Source: Nematopogon swammerdamellus
Taxonomy: Eukaryota > Arthropoda > Insecta > Lepidoptera > Adelidae
NCBI GenBank assembly: GCA_946902875.1
Contig: OX336340.1
Location: forward strand, 17,933,566-17,997,565
DNA length: 64,000 bases
Direction of reading: 5' to 3'
Shown: piece after piece, positions 19,801 through 31,175 of the stretch
How positions within the stretch are numbered: position 1 is the first letter of the stretch
How the letters are laid out: the number at the start of each line of letters is the position of its first letter
The notes under the pieces: model-generated
Seen by the model: only the letters and a program-made list of their open reading frames with translations
Databases searched by the model: none
Told to the model about the DNA's origin: nothing
Made by a program: the position numbers and the translations under genes

Positions 19801-20275
19801 TCTAAAAATCGTCAATTTAGTTTTAGTATCATACATAGAGTCTAGAAATGCAATATCTCATACATAAAACAAAGTAACTTACTTCATGACCACCCCTTAC
19901 AGATTTATCAGATGTGGCCGCAGACTAGCTTTCGGTAACAATATAGGTAATTATGTTTTATAGCCTGTCTATAACTGTCCGAAGATTTATGTTAGATTAA
20001 ATTGGTGAAAACTGCACCTAAATACTAACAATGCACAATGCCGAATGCTAAAAGATGTTAGAGATCTACAACTATACAATTGTAATACGTACAGATGATA
20101 TATAGCTTATGTCAACTATAATTTAAATACAGACACAATGCTTTATGCGTGCGCATAATCGTGACATATTTCTGAGCACGCATCAGCAGTAGATGCATTC
20201 TGCACCACGACAAACACATGGAACCTTGTCAAATGCACGATAGTTCACTTCGCAAAGTATTCTAAAGATATTTAT
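19801..20275. other. No feature recognised
   Basis: AT-rich, no gene or repeat match seen. Confidence 0.4.
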
Positions 20276-20553
20276 GTTTTTTATGTAATCCGTTATTTGC
20301 CTGAGTCGGGGGAAGGGGGGGGGGGGGGGACCAGCCAATATCACCTCCGAGAAGGTAGGTGCCATACCGGAGACTTGCCTGGATTGCTGACTATTCCGGA
20401 TTAGAGGAGAACACGACCGAGGCTGCTATGCGGCCATCTTACATCCAGTACGGTGGTAACGACCCAGTCGGCTACAATTTGAGCCTACCACCTAGTAAGG
20501 GACAAGGGAAGGGACCTACGTTTCACCCCGGTTCCGAACGGTGAAGCAGCAGT
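20276..20553 (-). mobile_element. SINE-2 copy
   Basis: Leads with TTTTTATGTAATCCGTT, has a run of about 13 G where other copies read GGCCAAAGC, then CCAATATCACCTCCGAGAAG, ACTAGAGGAGAACAC-like sequence, CAATTTGAGCCTACCACC and GGTTCCGAACGGTGAAGCAG. The poly-T start means the element is on the minus strand. Confidence 0.8.
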
Positions 20554-20669
20554 ATGGAGAAAGGGAGCAGCGCCTCTAGTGATAGATTTGCGAACTTCGT
20601 TTCTCCATACAAAATGATGCGGAGAACACGGCGTAGCGTAGTACGCGGTGTAGGTTAAATCTCGTGATT

Positions 20670-20803
20670 AGGGTACAGGTGTAGATATGCACGTAATTTT
20701 TTTCTTCAGAAAAAACTCATTGGTACACGCCGACTGGATTGGAACCTCGGACCTCTCGCATGAGAAGCCGACGCCTAAACCACTCGGCCACCCGCCCCTT
20801 AAA
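20670..20803 (-). mobile_element. tRNA-derived SINE head
   Basis: Read on the minus strand: GGGTGGCCGAGTGGTTTAGG (A box), CTTCTCATGCGAGAGGTCC and GAGGTTCCAATCCAG (B box), then GTGTACCAATGAGTTTTTTC. The A and B boxes are like tRNA-Ser/Leu, but the acceptor arms do not pair and the sequence runs on into an AT-rich tail. So a SINE and not a tRNA gene. Confidence 0.65.
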
Positions 20804-21837
20804 AGTGAGTTCAGAAGGTTCTTTAGACATGTCTCCACTTTTAGAGAGGACCGTGCCAAGCCGAATGACATAATGGCAGTTGGAATATTTAATTTTGCAG
20901 TCATCATAGTAAATTACACTGTGATGATCCTCAGTGCGTGTTTCGACTGCTGTAAGACTTATGGATATTTGTAATAGCTGTTTCCTTCGCCTGGATAAAG
21001 CGCAGTTATCTTAGGTCGTGTGCCAAGTGGTGCCTTAATTTAAACAACTTTAACTTCTTTTAAACCTTACTGTACCAGTGCCATCTCATATATGGGGAGC
21101 ACTTACTCAATTGTTGGTACTTAATTAAAATATGTGCTCTTAGATTTTTGTTTGCTTTTGGCGTTTCTTCTTGTATGATTATGAATTTTTTTTAAATTAC
21201 ATTTTAAGAAGATGGTTTTGTAGGAGATATAGTTTGTTGTGTTTGTTCCTATGGCCTTACTGATCACAAGGTAGTTAGAATGAAACGAATGAATTTTATC
21301 AAGAAAAATGAAATATTACCTGGGAATTAAAAAAAAACTTCTTATTTACTCTAACTATTAAAAAAAAACACTGCATATTTACGCCCCGAGTCATTAACCC
21401 AGCTCAGTAAGATCACGGCACACGAAAATATCATGTGAAGTAGAACATAAAAGTGAGAGAGCTATTCTAAAATGTAGTCAAGATAATGTTTTTGGTAATG
21501 TGACGGACAGGCGTTCAGGTTCAATGATCGTGCTCGTGGTATAATGTCGCCTGAGTGCTCGAAGGGGCTACATGGAGCAATGAACGCATAAAGGAGACGT
21601 TGGAAAAGATACTGGTAAAGAAAACTATTTAAATATATTCTGGACATAAAACTTTTTTAGATATTTTTATACAGTTTTGTTTTCTGATTCTTGAAATTAT
21701 TCTAGGTTGGAGGTTTACATGAAACAATGCCAAATGGTACGGTCATAGGAGTACCTATGTCCAATAACGTATGTACGTGATTAGTTATTCGATGTTAAGA
21801 ATATTTTAATACAGGTGAGATTATATATTACGTTTGA
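20804..21837. other. No gene recognised
   Basis: Unremarkable AT-rich sequence. The minus frame 21462-21647 lacks splice signals and is not called. Confidence 0.4.
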
Positions 21838-21935
21838 TGCCCATATGGGGTCGGTACTTAAAAATAATAGCCCCACTGTATCTCTCCCCGTGCATGTCGT
21901 AAAAGGCGAATAAGGGATAAGATGCCGTACATAAG
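21838..21935 (+). repeat. Head-B module without SINE-1 body
   Basis: GGGGTCGGTACTTAAAAATA, AGCCCCACTGTATCTCTCCC and GTCGTAAAAGGCGAATAAGG match head B of SINE-1, but then the sequence goes to TACATAAGGATGACAGACTA and not the SINE-1 body. So head B exists apart from SINE-1, probably in another element. Confidence 0.6.
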
Positions 21936-22519
21936 GATGACAGACTAGCCACCACTCACATTGGAACGTTCCTTCCACCGAATCATGTAGCAGGTGGGTC
22001 TTCGCGCCTTACTTGCTGCTTGATAGTTGTCATGACCTAATACTTTCTAAATGTGGTGGTCGGTGCGTTGTGCTGTAATTTTCAGGAGTACTTGCGGCAC
22101 AATACCGACTACTCTGCTTACCCCGATTGTTGGGATACGGCGTGGGTGTGTATGTATGTATGTATGTTTGATGCCCAATCGTATTATAGCCTGTGTGCAG
22201 TTAATATTTATATTTTAAATTTATTGAATTAATGACTCCGCGGTCGACTTGAGATGCTACGTACGAGACAATAGACCACGTGACACAAGCACGTACGCGC
22301 ACTGACCTCTCTGTTACTATTTCAGTTTACTTTAGGCCTCTTCGGGGACATAAACATTTACTGCACTATCTAAGTGTAACTAGTTAAGGTACAAATACAC
22401 ATATATTATATATGAGAATAAGGGTTATGTTTATACAATTTTTATATGGAAACGTAAAATTGTGTATTTCTATGCATGTACGTTTGTAATAATTATTATT
22501 AGCTTGTCTGTTGTCATAT
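21936..22519. other. No gene recognised
   Basis: Holds a GTATGTATGTATGTATG microsatellite near 22150. Nothing else recognised. Confidence 0.4.
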
Positions 22520-22868
22520 ACTTTGCATTTTTTTTTATGGAAACTGACACAGTTGGCTACATCACCCACAACATCCGTGATGTCAGCCCATAACACCGGG
22601 TGAACTAGGTGCCATGTCAGTGCTTCTCTTCATTTCATGCCGGCTACACTGGGACGGAAAACACGAACTATTGACATAGCCGTTTGGACCGAAGTTTCAT
22701 TCAGTGCGGTGGTATCAACCCGGGCGGGACAAACCCTACCACCTAGTAAGGTAAGAAGGGAAGGGACCTACAGTTTTACGTGGAATCCGAACCACGGTCA
22801 GCATCCATCGGTCGAGCGGTCACCCATCCAAGAACAGTCGACCGACCGCACCACTGAGTTACCGAGGT
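22520..22868 (-). mobile_element. SINE-1, near full-length head-A copy
   Basis: Minus strand: poly-T, GGAAACTGACACAGTTGGC, CAGCCCATAACACCGGGTG, CAACCCGGGCGGGACAAAC, ACCTAGTAAGGTAAGAAGG, TTTTACGTGGAATCCGAACC (B-box region) and head A at the right ending ACTGAGTTACCGAGG. The 5S-like middle is partly deleted. Confidence 0.8.
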
Positions 22869-23103
22869 TTACAAATTGTAGTAAGTATTGATAAATGTTT
22901 TTCGGCGGAACGATTTTTTTGAATAATCAAAGTCGATCTAATTTAAAGCTATGGCTGAAATAAAAAAAAACAATATGCAAACGTGTTTAGTAATACAAAC
23001 GACTTCAACGCTTGGGTTTCCTTTTCTGTTTGCGGAGTGAGGTTGTAACTTGAACCGTAGGGTACGGTTACATAATTTTTTTAACAGACATATAAATATT
23101 ACA

Positions 23104-23277
23104 AGTATTGTTGGAGGTACGTGTCCTACATCGGTGGGAAGAACACCCGTCAGGTGGGACGACGACGACATCAAGAAAGGTGGTGGAAAGCAGTGGTTCC
23201 GTACCGTTGAATGCCGGGAAGACTGGAGAAAATTTAAGATGCGTATGTCCAGCAGTGGACGCTTACACGCTAACTAA
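23104..23277 (+). pseudogene. LINE (RTE-type) ORF C-terminal relic
   Basis: Frame with PVRWDDDDIKKGGGKQWFRT then ECREDWRKFKMR, ending in TAA at 23277. The pattern RWxDDhhK...W...AxxRxxWRxhxEAY is the C-terminal tail of RTE-like endonuclease/reverse transcriptases of insects. No catalytic domains remain. Confidence 0.6.
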
Positions 23278-23751
23278 TTGAGTGACTTACTGACAAGTAT
23301 TATTCAAAGCTATCAAAAGCAGAAATTATGTTTTTATGTTTCAAAGATAATTATGGGTAACATTACGGGATTAAACAGTTTATGAAATAAATTTTTAAAC
23401 TCCATCAAGTAGAAGGAGGAAAGGGAAGGTGTGGATCTAAGCTTGCGATGGCTTCACCGAACATATCCGGGCCCATCGGCAGTAGAGGAGGGTATTAATC
23501 GAGGCCGGGACTAGCGAGTGGCCACTCTAAATTTCCCGCGCATGCTTCACGTTCAAATGAAAGTTAGTAATTCCGTAAAATCCGACAATCCGATAAAAAT
23601 CCATAGAAAATCATAGTGTTTTTTCTTTGCTTAAATTTTTCCACGAAAAATTAAATAAAAAACAGCGACCATTGAACTCTCTCGTTGAACTCTCATTGCC
23701 TTTAGAAATATTGCCATTTATTCCCAAAGTAGTACGGAACAAAACCAGATT
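23278..23751. other. No gene recognised
   Basis: A patch at about 23420-23520 (GTGTGGATCTAAGCTTGCG) is less AT-rich and may be another LINE piece. Nothing else seen. Confidence 0.35.
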
Positions 23752-24035
23752 TTTTTTTATGTAATCTTGTATGGTTGGCTGAGTCGGAGGGGCCAAAGCG
23801 CATGCTTCGACCAGCCAATATCATCTCCGAGAAGGTAGGTGCTATACCAGAGACTTCCCTGGATTGCTGGCTATACTGGACTAGAGGAGAACACAACCGA
23901 GGCTGCTATGCGGCCATCTTACATCCAGTGCGGTGTTACCAATCCAGTGGGCTACAATTTCAGCCTACCACCTTGTAAGGGGCAAGGGAAGGGACCTACA
24001 GTTTTACACCGGTTCCGAACGGTGAAGCAGCTACG
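23752..24035 (-). mobile_element. SINE-2 copy
   Basis: TTTTTTTTATGTAATCTTG, GGTTGGCTGAGTCGGAGGGG, GACCAGCCAATATCATCTCC, CTAGAGGAGAACACAACCG, GGGCAAGGGAAGGGACC and GGTTCCGAACGGTGAAGCAG. Complete by comparison with the other copies. Confidence 0.85.
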
Positions 24036-24607
24036 TCTTCATTAGTTAGATGCAAAACTAAAATAACCCTAATGAAGAGAAAACAAATATGATAACGAAA
24101 TATAAAGCGGGTAATAAAAATAAAATCCGATGTACATTTAGCAAGTGTGTCATAACGCCAACATTGACCAACAGTATAAGCAACATCGTATTTAGAAGAA
24201 ATGAGAAATTCGCTGTTGCAGTACTCAACACTCGTTGCGCGAGGCCCGACTCGCCCTTGAACTCTTTCTTATTTTAAATGTTTTGAGAGTTTATATAAAT
24301 TAACAATTCTTCACGAACCCTCTTACAGTCGGAAAAATAGAGAAAAGGAAAATTATTAAGGACTGAATTCGCATTTTTTTCATGAATTAAAAATAGTAAA
24401 TTAATTTCGTCACGTGTGAACCGTCTAAGGTTTTACTTATATTTAGTGGTCAACAACAACTAAAGTCAACATTTTGAAATCTGGTATTTATATATAATAA
24501 TGTTAAGACAACTTGCGGCGAATCGCTTCTAACCACTAGTCCCCATGGCCAGTTCGCTGGCCGACATGTGGACACTGACACGCACTTAGGTCTTTCGCAA
24601 TACTCAC
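24036..24607. other. Presumed intron or intergenic DNA
   Basis: AT-rich; no repeat recognised. Lies immediately downstream of the candidate first exon at 24608. Confidence 0.35.
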
Positions 24608-24760
24608 CGTCGCCATCATGGTTTTCCTTTCGCACCGGCTCCTGGAGCGTGACAGTTACGACAGTTTCCGCGGAGGAAATGGTACACGCGACACGGAATG
24701 TTACCACGATGAAGGCACCGGACGAGTGGAGCCCGCGCGGTCGAAACACTCATATTTATA
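24608..24760 (-). promoter_or_regulatory. Candidate core promoter and first coding exon
   Basis: On the minus strand a TATAAATA box at 24760-24753 is followed, with roughly 30 bases to a probable start near 24730, by a GC-rich leader and ATGATGGCGACG then a strong donor GTGAGT at 24607. The four codons MMAT end in phase 0. Short first exons of this kind are usual for insect secreted and cuticular genes, and the phase fits exon 2 of gene D (8314), so it could be an alternative start for that gene. No second exon was found closer by. Inference. Confidence 0.35.
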
Positions 24761-25204
24761 GCCAGCCGAAGGTTGCCGAGGGCTGGGAGTTCCAAGTTTG
24801 AATTTAAGAAATATTTGAAAATTTTGTCGTTGAAAATAAGTTTTTTTAAGTATGGAAGGCGCGTGAACGCGAAAGAAATTGGAATATGTCCAAGGATTCA
24901 TTTTAAAGTATTTGTTACCACGTTTCGTCCGACGATGTACCCGTAGGTATTTTGTATTAAACTTATTAATCAGGGAAAAATAAACTTACATTAATTTTAT
25001 TTAGGGAATATTAAAACTTTCTTTGATAATTGTAGAACTATGTATAATCTTCGTTATAAGTACTCGTAGTAACTGAAACTATGCAATCATCTTGAAACAT
25101 TAAACACAATAATTTATTTAATATTTTTCTCAAGAAAATTAATTATTTTGGGGAACATAGTTACTTATTTATGTTGGGTATTTATTAGTGAAATTATTAA
25201 TATT
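24761..25204. other. No feature recognised
   Basis: AT-rich sequence upstream (minus orientation) of the candidate promoter. Confidence 0.35.
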
Positions 25205-25470
25205 TTTTATGGACAGCACGGCACGGGTGGTTGTGCCCATAAGTTTAAAAGAAGATTTGGCACATCCAATATCACCTCCTCGCGAAACCACGCTCAGAGA
25301 GGCGCCGCCATGTCAGCTATGAGGCAGACAAAAAGATATTGTAAATTTTTTTTAACACGCCTTTTGAAGATCCCCGGGTTATAGGTAGTAGGGAACACAC
25401 TCACCGGAAGACAGTTTCATATTTTCGCCGTACGACACGAACGATTTCGAAAATCGATGCGTTCATAGAA
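25205..25470 (-). mobile_element. SINE-3-like copy
   Basis: TTTTTATGGACAGCACGGC, CATCCAATATCACCTCCTCG, CGAAACCACGCTCAGAGAG, then CCCGGGTTATAGGTAGTAGG. The second half resembles 26935-27020. Diverged from 17390 and 27716. Confidence 0.5.
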
Positions 25471-25496
25471 GTTGAGTGTCAACAACATATGGATGA

Positions 25497-25893
25497 TGTC
25501 AGCCTCAGTAGCTCAGTGGTGCGGTCGGTCGACTGTTGTTAAGCACACCTGGGCGCGGTCAGTACTTGTATGGGTGACCACTCGACCGTTGGAGGCTGAC
25601 CGAGGTTCGGATTGCATGTAAAACTGTAGGTCCCTTCCGTTCTTACCTTACTAGGTAACTCTCGCGGGACAAACTCTAACAGAGTTTGTCCCGCCCGGGT
25701 TGATACCACCGCACTGAATGAAACATCGGTTGAAACGGCTATGTAAATAGTTCATGTTTTCTGTCCAGTTCATTCTAGCCGACATGAAATGAAGGGAAGC
25801 ACTGACATGGCACGTAGTTCACCCGGTGTTATGGGCTGACATCACGGATGTTGTAGGTGGGGCTACACCACCGTGTCGGTTTCCATAAAAAAA
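25497..25893 (+). mobile_element. SINE-1, full-length head-A copy with foldback
   Basis: From GTCAGCCTCAGTAGCTCAGT (tRNA-like A box) through AGCACACCTGGGCGCGGTC and GTATGGGTGACC (5S-like) and GAGGTTCGGATTGCATG (B box), then the body and an A-tail after GGTTTCCATAAAA. At 25664-25694 the body carries a perfect 14-base foldback GCGGGACAAACTCT / AGAGTTTGTCCCGC around AAC. Confidence 0.85.
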
Positions 25894-26796
25894 AGAATCC
25901 GCCGGGTGTGACGGATACGGATCGGAGCAGGACGGATGAGGAAAGGCAGTTCATCGGAGCATCAGCTATGGTAGTTCCTATAAAACAGGCTAAGGGAACC
26001 AATTGTTCGCCTGTGTTGCAATGATTGAAGTCCCTCTGTAAGCTTGGAATCACCAATTAGGCGGATGGTGCGAAGCTGGATATAGTCCAAGGACACCATC
26101 AAATAAAGGGGGAGACCCTCACCACAGATGACTGTATAATAATTACAGTTATTGATACAGGAAGTAGGCAATGTTCTTCCTCATACGGCAACTGTTTAAG
26201 AAAGACATTCAAGCTAGCTTGTGGCTTTCTGCCAAATAGTGTTACTCACCTACGAGGTTTCCCTCCAAGCTACAGACTGGTAATTTTCTAAACTTCCTTT
26301 GTCCTTATGTGAGTGAGGTTCAGACTAATTCTAAGAACTTGAAGGACGTATCCAAATAAATTAAGTCGGTTATGTGGGTTTGTAATAAATTTGGAGTTCT
26401 TTTTTTACTGGAATTTTAAACTAAATTCACATGATATACTATTAGCATGAATTTCACCACCTCAAATCAAGCCTCGGTTAGAATTTATGTGCTGACTCAA
26501 CTTGAGTCACTCAAGCGACATTTGTCATACAGTTGACAGGATTTTGCCGGCTAATACATTTTTTAAAACATTTTTTATTGAAATTAAATACCTATTGTTT
26601 CTACGATTCTAAGTTGCAGTTCGAAGTTTCCTACGTTATTAGGTGGAGCCAACCTTTGTAAGCAGTTTTTTTTATCATAGAGTTCTATATAGCCGCGGAA
26701 GAATAAAAGAGTGATAGATAAGAAAGATATAACATTGATCCACAAATATTTTACAACAATAAAAACAACACAATGAATTTTATATTAAGTGGATTT
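25894..26796. other. No gene recognised
   Basis: AT-rich with no recognisable exon. Open frames near 25962-26171 lack support. Confidence 0.4.
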
Positions 26797-27060
26797 TTTT
26801 TTATTTCTTTCGAACTGGGTGGCTTTGTCGAAGTCTCAGGCGCAGCCAATTTCACCGCCGCCGAGGAGGTGCCAGCCCGGCTTGGAGGTGGACTAATGTT
26901 GCTGGGGAAAGGCTATCCCGCAATTTGAAGATCCGTGGATTGTAGGAGTGGGGAAAGATATTCTCTGGGGGCCCGTTCCATACCTTTGCAGTGCGGCACA
27001 AGAACGATCTAGAGAATCGGACTTATTCCTCGAAGATATTTCTTACAGCCAACCTTTAAG
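26797..27060 (-). mobile_element. SINE-3-like element with LINE-type end
   Basis: Poly-T, CAGCCAATTTCACCGCCGCC, GAGGTGCCAGCCCGGCTTGG, TTTGAAGATCCGTGGATTG, CCCGTTCCATACCTTTGCAG and TTCTTACAGCCAACCTTTAA. The final motif resembles the LINE end at 8.9 kb (TTTCTTACAGTCAACCTTTG). Confidence 0.5.
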
Positions 27061-27715
27061 TGTGTGAAATGTGTAAATAAAGGAATGTACGTAGTAGCAA
27101 AGATAAGATGTAAAAAATGTTTAATAAAAAAAATATGAGGATATATGAAAACCTGTAAAATATAATAATATTTATATAAGTGATAAAAGGTAATAATAAA
27201 AATTAATTAGGAGATATTAATAGTGCTAAGATGAAGATAAGAAGTTAGGTCAAGTTAAATTGGTTTTAGTTTTAGTTTTATGTTATTGTGAAATTGTCTA
27301 ATATTTGCATTTAATTAAATAAATTACTTTTATTTTTATTCTTGTAAGACTATTTTCTGACTGCGCATTACACCTGTGCGGTTTAGGTATTTTTAAGTAC
27401 CTACCTATAATGCTATAGTGTTCTCTTACTGAAAGTAGCAATGACCTTCCATTCCCAAGTCCCATACTCGTCCAAGAAAGCAATTTGTGTGTTATTCGTC
27501 CGCTTGCTTGACTCATCGTTCCCTTTGTCTTATAATTTTATTAGGTACTACTCACAACATTTCAACATAATATCACGTTGAGCTGTCAGGTAGGAATTTG
27601 TAAACCAAAACAAAGAAATATGCATCGATGTTTCTGAACATCCTTTTTTGGTAGCACTTATCAAAAGACAAAATATAAATGTAAATGAAAATTTCATAAA
27701 AAAAATAATTTTTTT
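27061..27715. other. No feature recognised
   Basis: AT-rich. No gene or repeat match. Confidence 0.4.
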
Positions 27716-27875
27716 TTATATAAACCAGCATGGGTGGCTGTGCTGAGAGACCAATGGTGCAGTCGACAGAGCCAAAATCACCTCTCCTCGCGAAACTACG
27801 CTCAGTTAGGTGCCATGCCAGCAGATTTGCGGACTGTTGCTAGGCTGTCTAGCCCGTTAATACGAAGCTTGAAGT
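27716..27875 (-). mobile_element. SINE-3 copy
   Basis: TTTTTTTTATATAAACCAGC, GAGACCAATGGTGCAGTCGA, CACCTCTCCTCGCGAAACTA, GGTGCCATGCCAGCAGATTT and GGCTGTCTAGCCCG. Reverse of 17390-17602. Confidence 0.65.
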
Positions 27876-28117
27876 TAGAATATCTTCTTTCATTGATGTG
27901 TGTGCGTTGCAGTAAATTTATGTCAACTGATTTAAAAGACAGATCACAGTAATGCTCGTTAGGAATTCGAAGGAAGTAAACGGAAGTGTGCGTATGGGCA
28001 AAACTAATTCCAAACAAGACTTATCTTAGAACTTCGCCGCCCACCATCGCACCTTACTCATCTTCGCTCGCGATCTGTTTAGCAAGAGAATATACATTCT
28101 GTGGTGCCGATGAATGT

Positions 28118-28415
28118 AAAAAAACCGTCCAAGTACGAGTCGGACTGGCGCACCGAGGGTTCCGTACCACCACAATATATATTTTTTGTGTTATGCATTT
28201 ACAAAATTATTGAGTCCTTCGTAACCCTCACGCCATCTATCGGTGACCGTTCATACTTTTGCAGGATGTTAGATAATCATTGGGTAGATTTAGCTTTAAC
28301 ACATATTAGGATAATTATATAAATTTTTAACGTTTTGCTTTTTAGGGTTCCGTACCTTAAAAGGTACAAAACGGAACTGTTATAAGATCACTCCGTGTCC
28401 GTCCGTGTGTCATAG
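28118..28415. repeat. Two GGGTTCCGTA-type fragments, opposite orientation
   Basis: 28118-28165 reads AACCGTCCAAGTACGAGTCG and CGCACCGAGGGTTCCGTACC, the tail reversed. 28345-28415 reads TAGGGTTCCGTACCTTAAAA, AACGGAACTGTTATAAGATC and GTCCGTCCGTGTGTC, the 5' part forward. Together they may be one rearranged copy. Confidence 0.55.
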
Positions 28416-28424
28416 AGGGGATCG

Positions 28425-28542
28425 ACCACGATCGAAGGGAAGCACTGACATGGCAATTAGTTCACCCGGTGTTATGGGCTGACTTCACGGATGTTGTAAG
28501 TGATGTGTAGCCAACCGTGTCAGTTTCCGTAAAAAAAAAGAG
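28425..28542 (+). mobile_element. SINE-1 3' end
   Basis: From CACGATCGAAGGGAAGCACT through CACCCGGTGTTATGGGCTGA to GTGTCAGTTTCCGTAAAAA. 5'-truncated. Confidence 0.75.
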
Positions 28543-28689
28543 AGGTTTTTCTCTGTTCTCTGTCTCTGTTTTTATTAGTTTATCTTTATTAAATGTACAT
28601 GTTTTTTTTTATCTAAATAAACTGAAACTGAAACTTCTCGAAAATTAAGTAACGTAGAAACTGACATGCACATATATCGTACATGTACC

Positions 28690-29010
28690 GTGTGGGGCCG
28701 GTACTTTAAAAGAATAGCCCCACTGCATCTCTCCCCGTGTATGTCGTAAAAGGCGACTAAGGGAAATGACTCCCTTCTTATATTACTAGGTGGTAGGGTT
28801 TAACCCACCCGGGTTGGTACCACCGCACTGAATGAAAGGTCGGTCGAAACGGCTATGTAAATAGGTTGTGTTTTCCGTCCAGTTCAGTGTAGCCGGCACG
28901 ACCGAAGGGAAGCACTGACGTGGCACCAAGTTCACCTGGTGTTATGGGCTGACATCACGGACGTTGTAGGTGATGTAGCCAACCGTGTCAGTTACCATAA
29001 AAACAAAAAA
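28690..29010 (+). mobile_element. SINE-1, full-length head-B copy
   Basis: Head B: GTGGGGCCGGTACTTTAAAA, GAATAGCCCCACTGCATCTC, CGTAAAAGGCGACTAAGGG. It joins the common body at ATTACTAGGTGGTAGGGTTT and ends GTTACCATAAAAACAAAAAA. Good reference copy for head B. Confidence 0.85.
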
Positions 29011-29774
29011 AAATCGTTAATAACTAGTTAAAAATTTATTTGAGATTAATATGGGGGTCAGTTTGGTACTAATAAAAACAAGTTTAAATTATCTTATCGT
29101 GTGTGGTGGTTCGTTATTTTTGAAATCACCATATAAATCTGAATTTTCATTTTCATTTCATTGAGTACCTTTTTGCCACTTTTTACTTTTGCCTTTTCCT
29201 TTTAAATTATTAGCCGAAATACTGCTACTAAAGGGTTTCGATAGTTCGGTATTTTGTAACAACCGAACTATTGCCACTGAAAAATTTCACTAGTTCGGCC
29301 AACCGAACTACTGCTACTAGGTACGCCATGTAAGATACTGATTATATTGAAATTGTACGTACATGGATGGATTGATCTTAATTTACTATTTAAAAATATG
29401 CATGTACTTACTTGATTGATGGATGCTGATTATCACGACATAGACCATCTCCTGCGTCGTACGCAAGGCATCATGAATATAACAGCCTTTATTAATAAGA
29501 ATTCCAGGCCAAAGAGACAGAACTCTATCATCGTTAGATTAGTTATCAGATTGTTTTATCTATAATAGCTTTTTCCCGCGGCTTCGCTCCGCGTGAATTT
29601 TCGCTCACAGCTCAAACTTTCTAAAAATCTTATTTGGACTATTACGAAAATAAAAAAATAAAAAATTCCAAATCGGTGCAGCCGTTCTCGAGTGATACGC
29701 TTACCAACGAACATCATTTAATTTTTATTTATACGAGTACCAGATTCAAAATGATGCAAATGCCTTTGTACTGT
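29011..29774. other. Mostly unannotated
   Basis: At 29260-29320 there are three short AACCGAACTA-type repeats. At 29565 AGCTTTTTCCCGCGGCTTCG marks another fragment of the dispersed repeat seen at 19386. No gene. Confidence 0.45.
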
Positions 29775-30000
29775 GCGAGGCCGGTACTTAAAAAGAATAG
29801 CCCCGCTGCGCCTCTCCCCGTGCATGTCGTAAAAGGCGACTAAGGGATATGCGAGGGGATATGACTCCCTTCTTATATTACTAGGTGGTAGGGTTTAACC
29901 CGCCCGGGTTTGTACCACCGCACTGAATGAAAGGTCGGTCGAAACGGCTATGTAAATAGTTTCTGTTTTCCGTCCAGTTCAGTGTAGCCGGCACTTTTAA
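29775..30000 (+). mobile_element. SINE-1, head-B copy, 3' truncated
   Basis: GTGCGAGGCCGGTACTTAAA, CCGCTGCGCCTCTCCCCGTG, GGTAGGGTTTAACCCGCCCG, ending at TCAGTGTAGCCGGCACTTTT. The A-tail side is absent. Confidence 0.75.
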
Positions 30001-30500
30001 ACTTTTAATCTTTTTTCCCGTGTTAATTGGTTTCCATACTTTTGAATTCTTTGTAAAATGCTGATCTTATGTAGACAAAGCTAGAAAAAAATCAAGTATA
30101 TATATTGACTTTTAATTTAAACTGCGCCAACGTATTTTGCGATGTAGTTTTGCTCTAGAAAACTCGTGCAAACTGTTCACAGAATCTCATCATCTATTTG
30201 TGCAAGAGTAAATTAAATCTTATTTACATATCAGTAAGGTATATTATCCGACTGTAATAAGTGGCGTTCCTACACGTGGTCAAGTTACGATCACAAATCA
30301 GAGCAATTCTGTCAAGCTGTTACATTGCAGATTATTAATTCAAAAGTTATACAATCCTCACGTCATTTAGATGATGTGCATAAGTACATTTTGTATTTAT
30401 GTGCAAATTTCTAAAACGAAGCTTTATGAAAATTTGTTTTACTAGGGATCGCCTATGGACGCCAAAACTGTGCACTACCCCCTGAAATGGCAACTAATCC
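30001..30500. other. No feature recognised
   Basis: AT-rich, no gene or repeat match seen. Confidence 0.4.
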
Positions 30501-30519
30501 ACAAGGCTTTTTTTTCTTT

Positions 30520-30900
30520 TTAACCGACTTCAAAAAAAGGAGGAGGTTCTCAATTCGACTGTATTTTTTTTTATGTGTTACCTCAGAACTTTCGACTGCG
30601 TGAACAGATTTTGAAAATTATTTTTTTATTTGAAAGCTGGCGCTTCCCGTGTGGTCCCATTTTAATTTGGTCAAGATCGAATTGGAAAGCGAGGCATTAA
30701 AGCAAAAAAATAAAAAAAAAACTGTGAAATAAAAAACTATTTAAAAAAATATAAAAACCGCCTTCAAAAATGTATTAAATAAAAAAATATCGAACCCTAG
30801 AGTTGAAGGCGGTGGTGCTAAAGCAAGCAGCGATAACCGACCGCCTTCAACTCTAGGTTTAAATTTTTTTTTATTTCATACATTTTTGAAGGCGGTTTTA
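30520..30900. repeat. MITE-like repeat with 60-base inverted arms
   Basis: Starts with TTAACCGACTTCAAAAAAAGG (AACCGACTTCAAAAAAAGGA), a common lepidopteran MITE start. Inverted arms lie at 30754-30813 and 30840-30899, sharing AAAACCGCCTTCAAAAATGT and TAGAGTTGAAGGCGGT, loop about 26 bases. The right arm ends exactly where a SINE-2 begins. Confidence 0.65.
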
Positions 30901-31175
30901 TGTAATCCGATATAGATGGCTGAGTCAGAGGGGCCAAAGCATATGCTCCGAACAGCCAATATCACCTCCGAGAAGGTAGGTGCCATTTCGGAGACTTCCC
31001 TTTGGATTGATGGCTATATTGGACTAGAGGAGAACACAGCAGAGGCTGCTATGCTGCCATCTTACGTCCAGTACAGTGGTACCAACCCAGTCGGCTACAA
31101 TTTGAGTCTACCACCTAGTAAGGGGCAAGGGAAGGGACCTAGTTTTACACCGGTTCCGAACGGTGATGCAGCAGG
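30896..31175 (-). mobile_element. SINE-2 copy
   Basis: TTTTATGTAATCCGATATAG, GGCTGAGTCAGAGGGGCCAA, CAGCCAATATCACCTCCGAG, TCGGCTACAATTTGAGTCTA and CGGTTCCGAACGGTGATGCA. Its 3' terminal T-run joins the MITE arm. Confidence 0.8.

Noticed and set aside
20725..20803. tRNA-Ser/Leu gene on the minus strand
   Set aside because: The tRNA-like part runs straight into a SINE-type tail and the acceptor arms do not pair.
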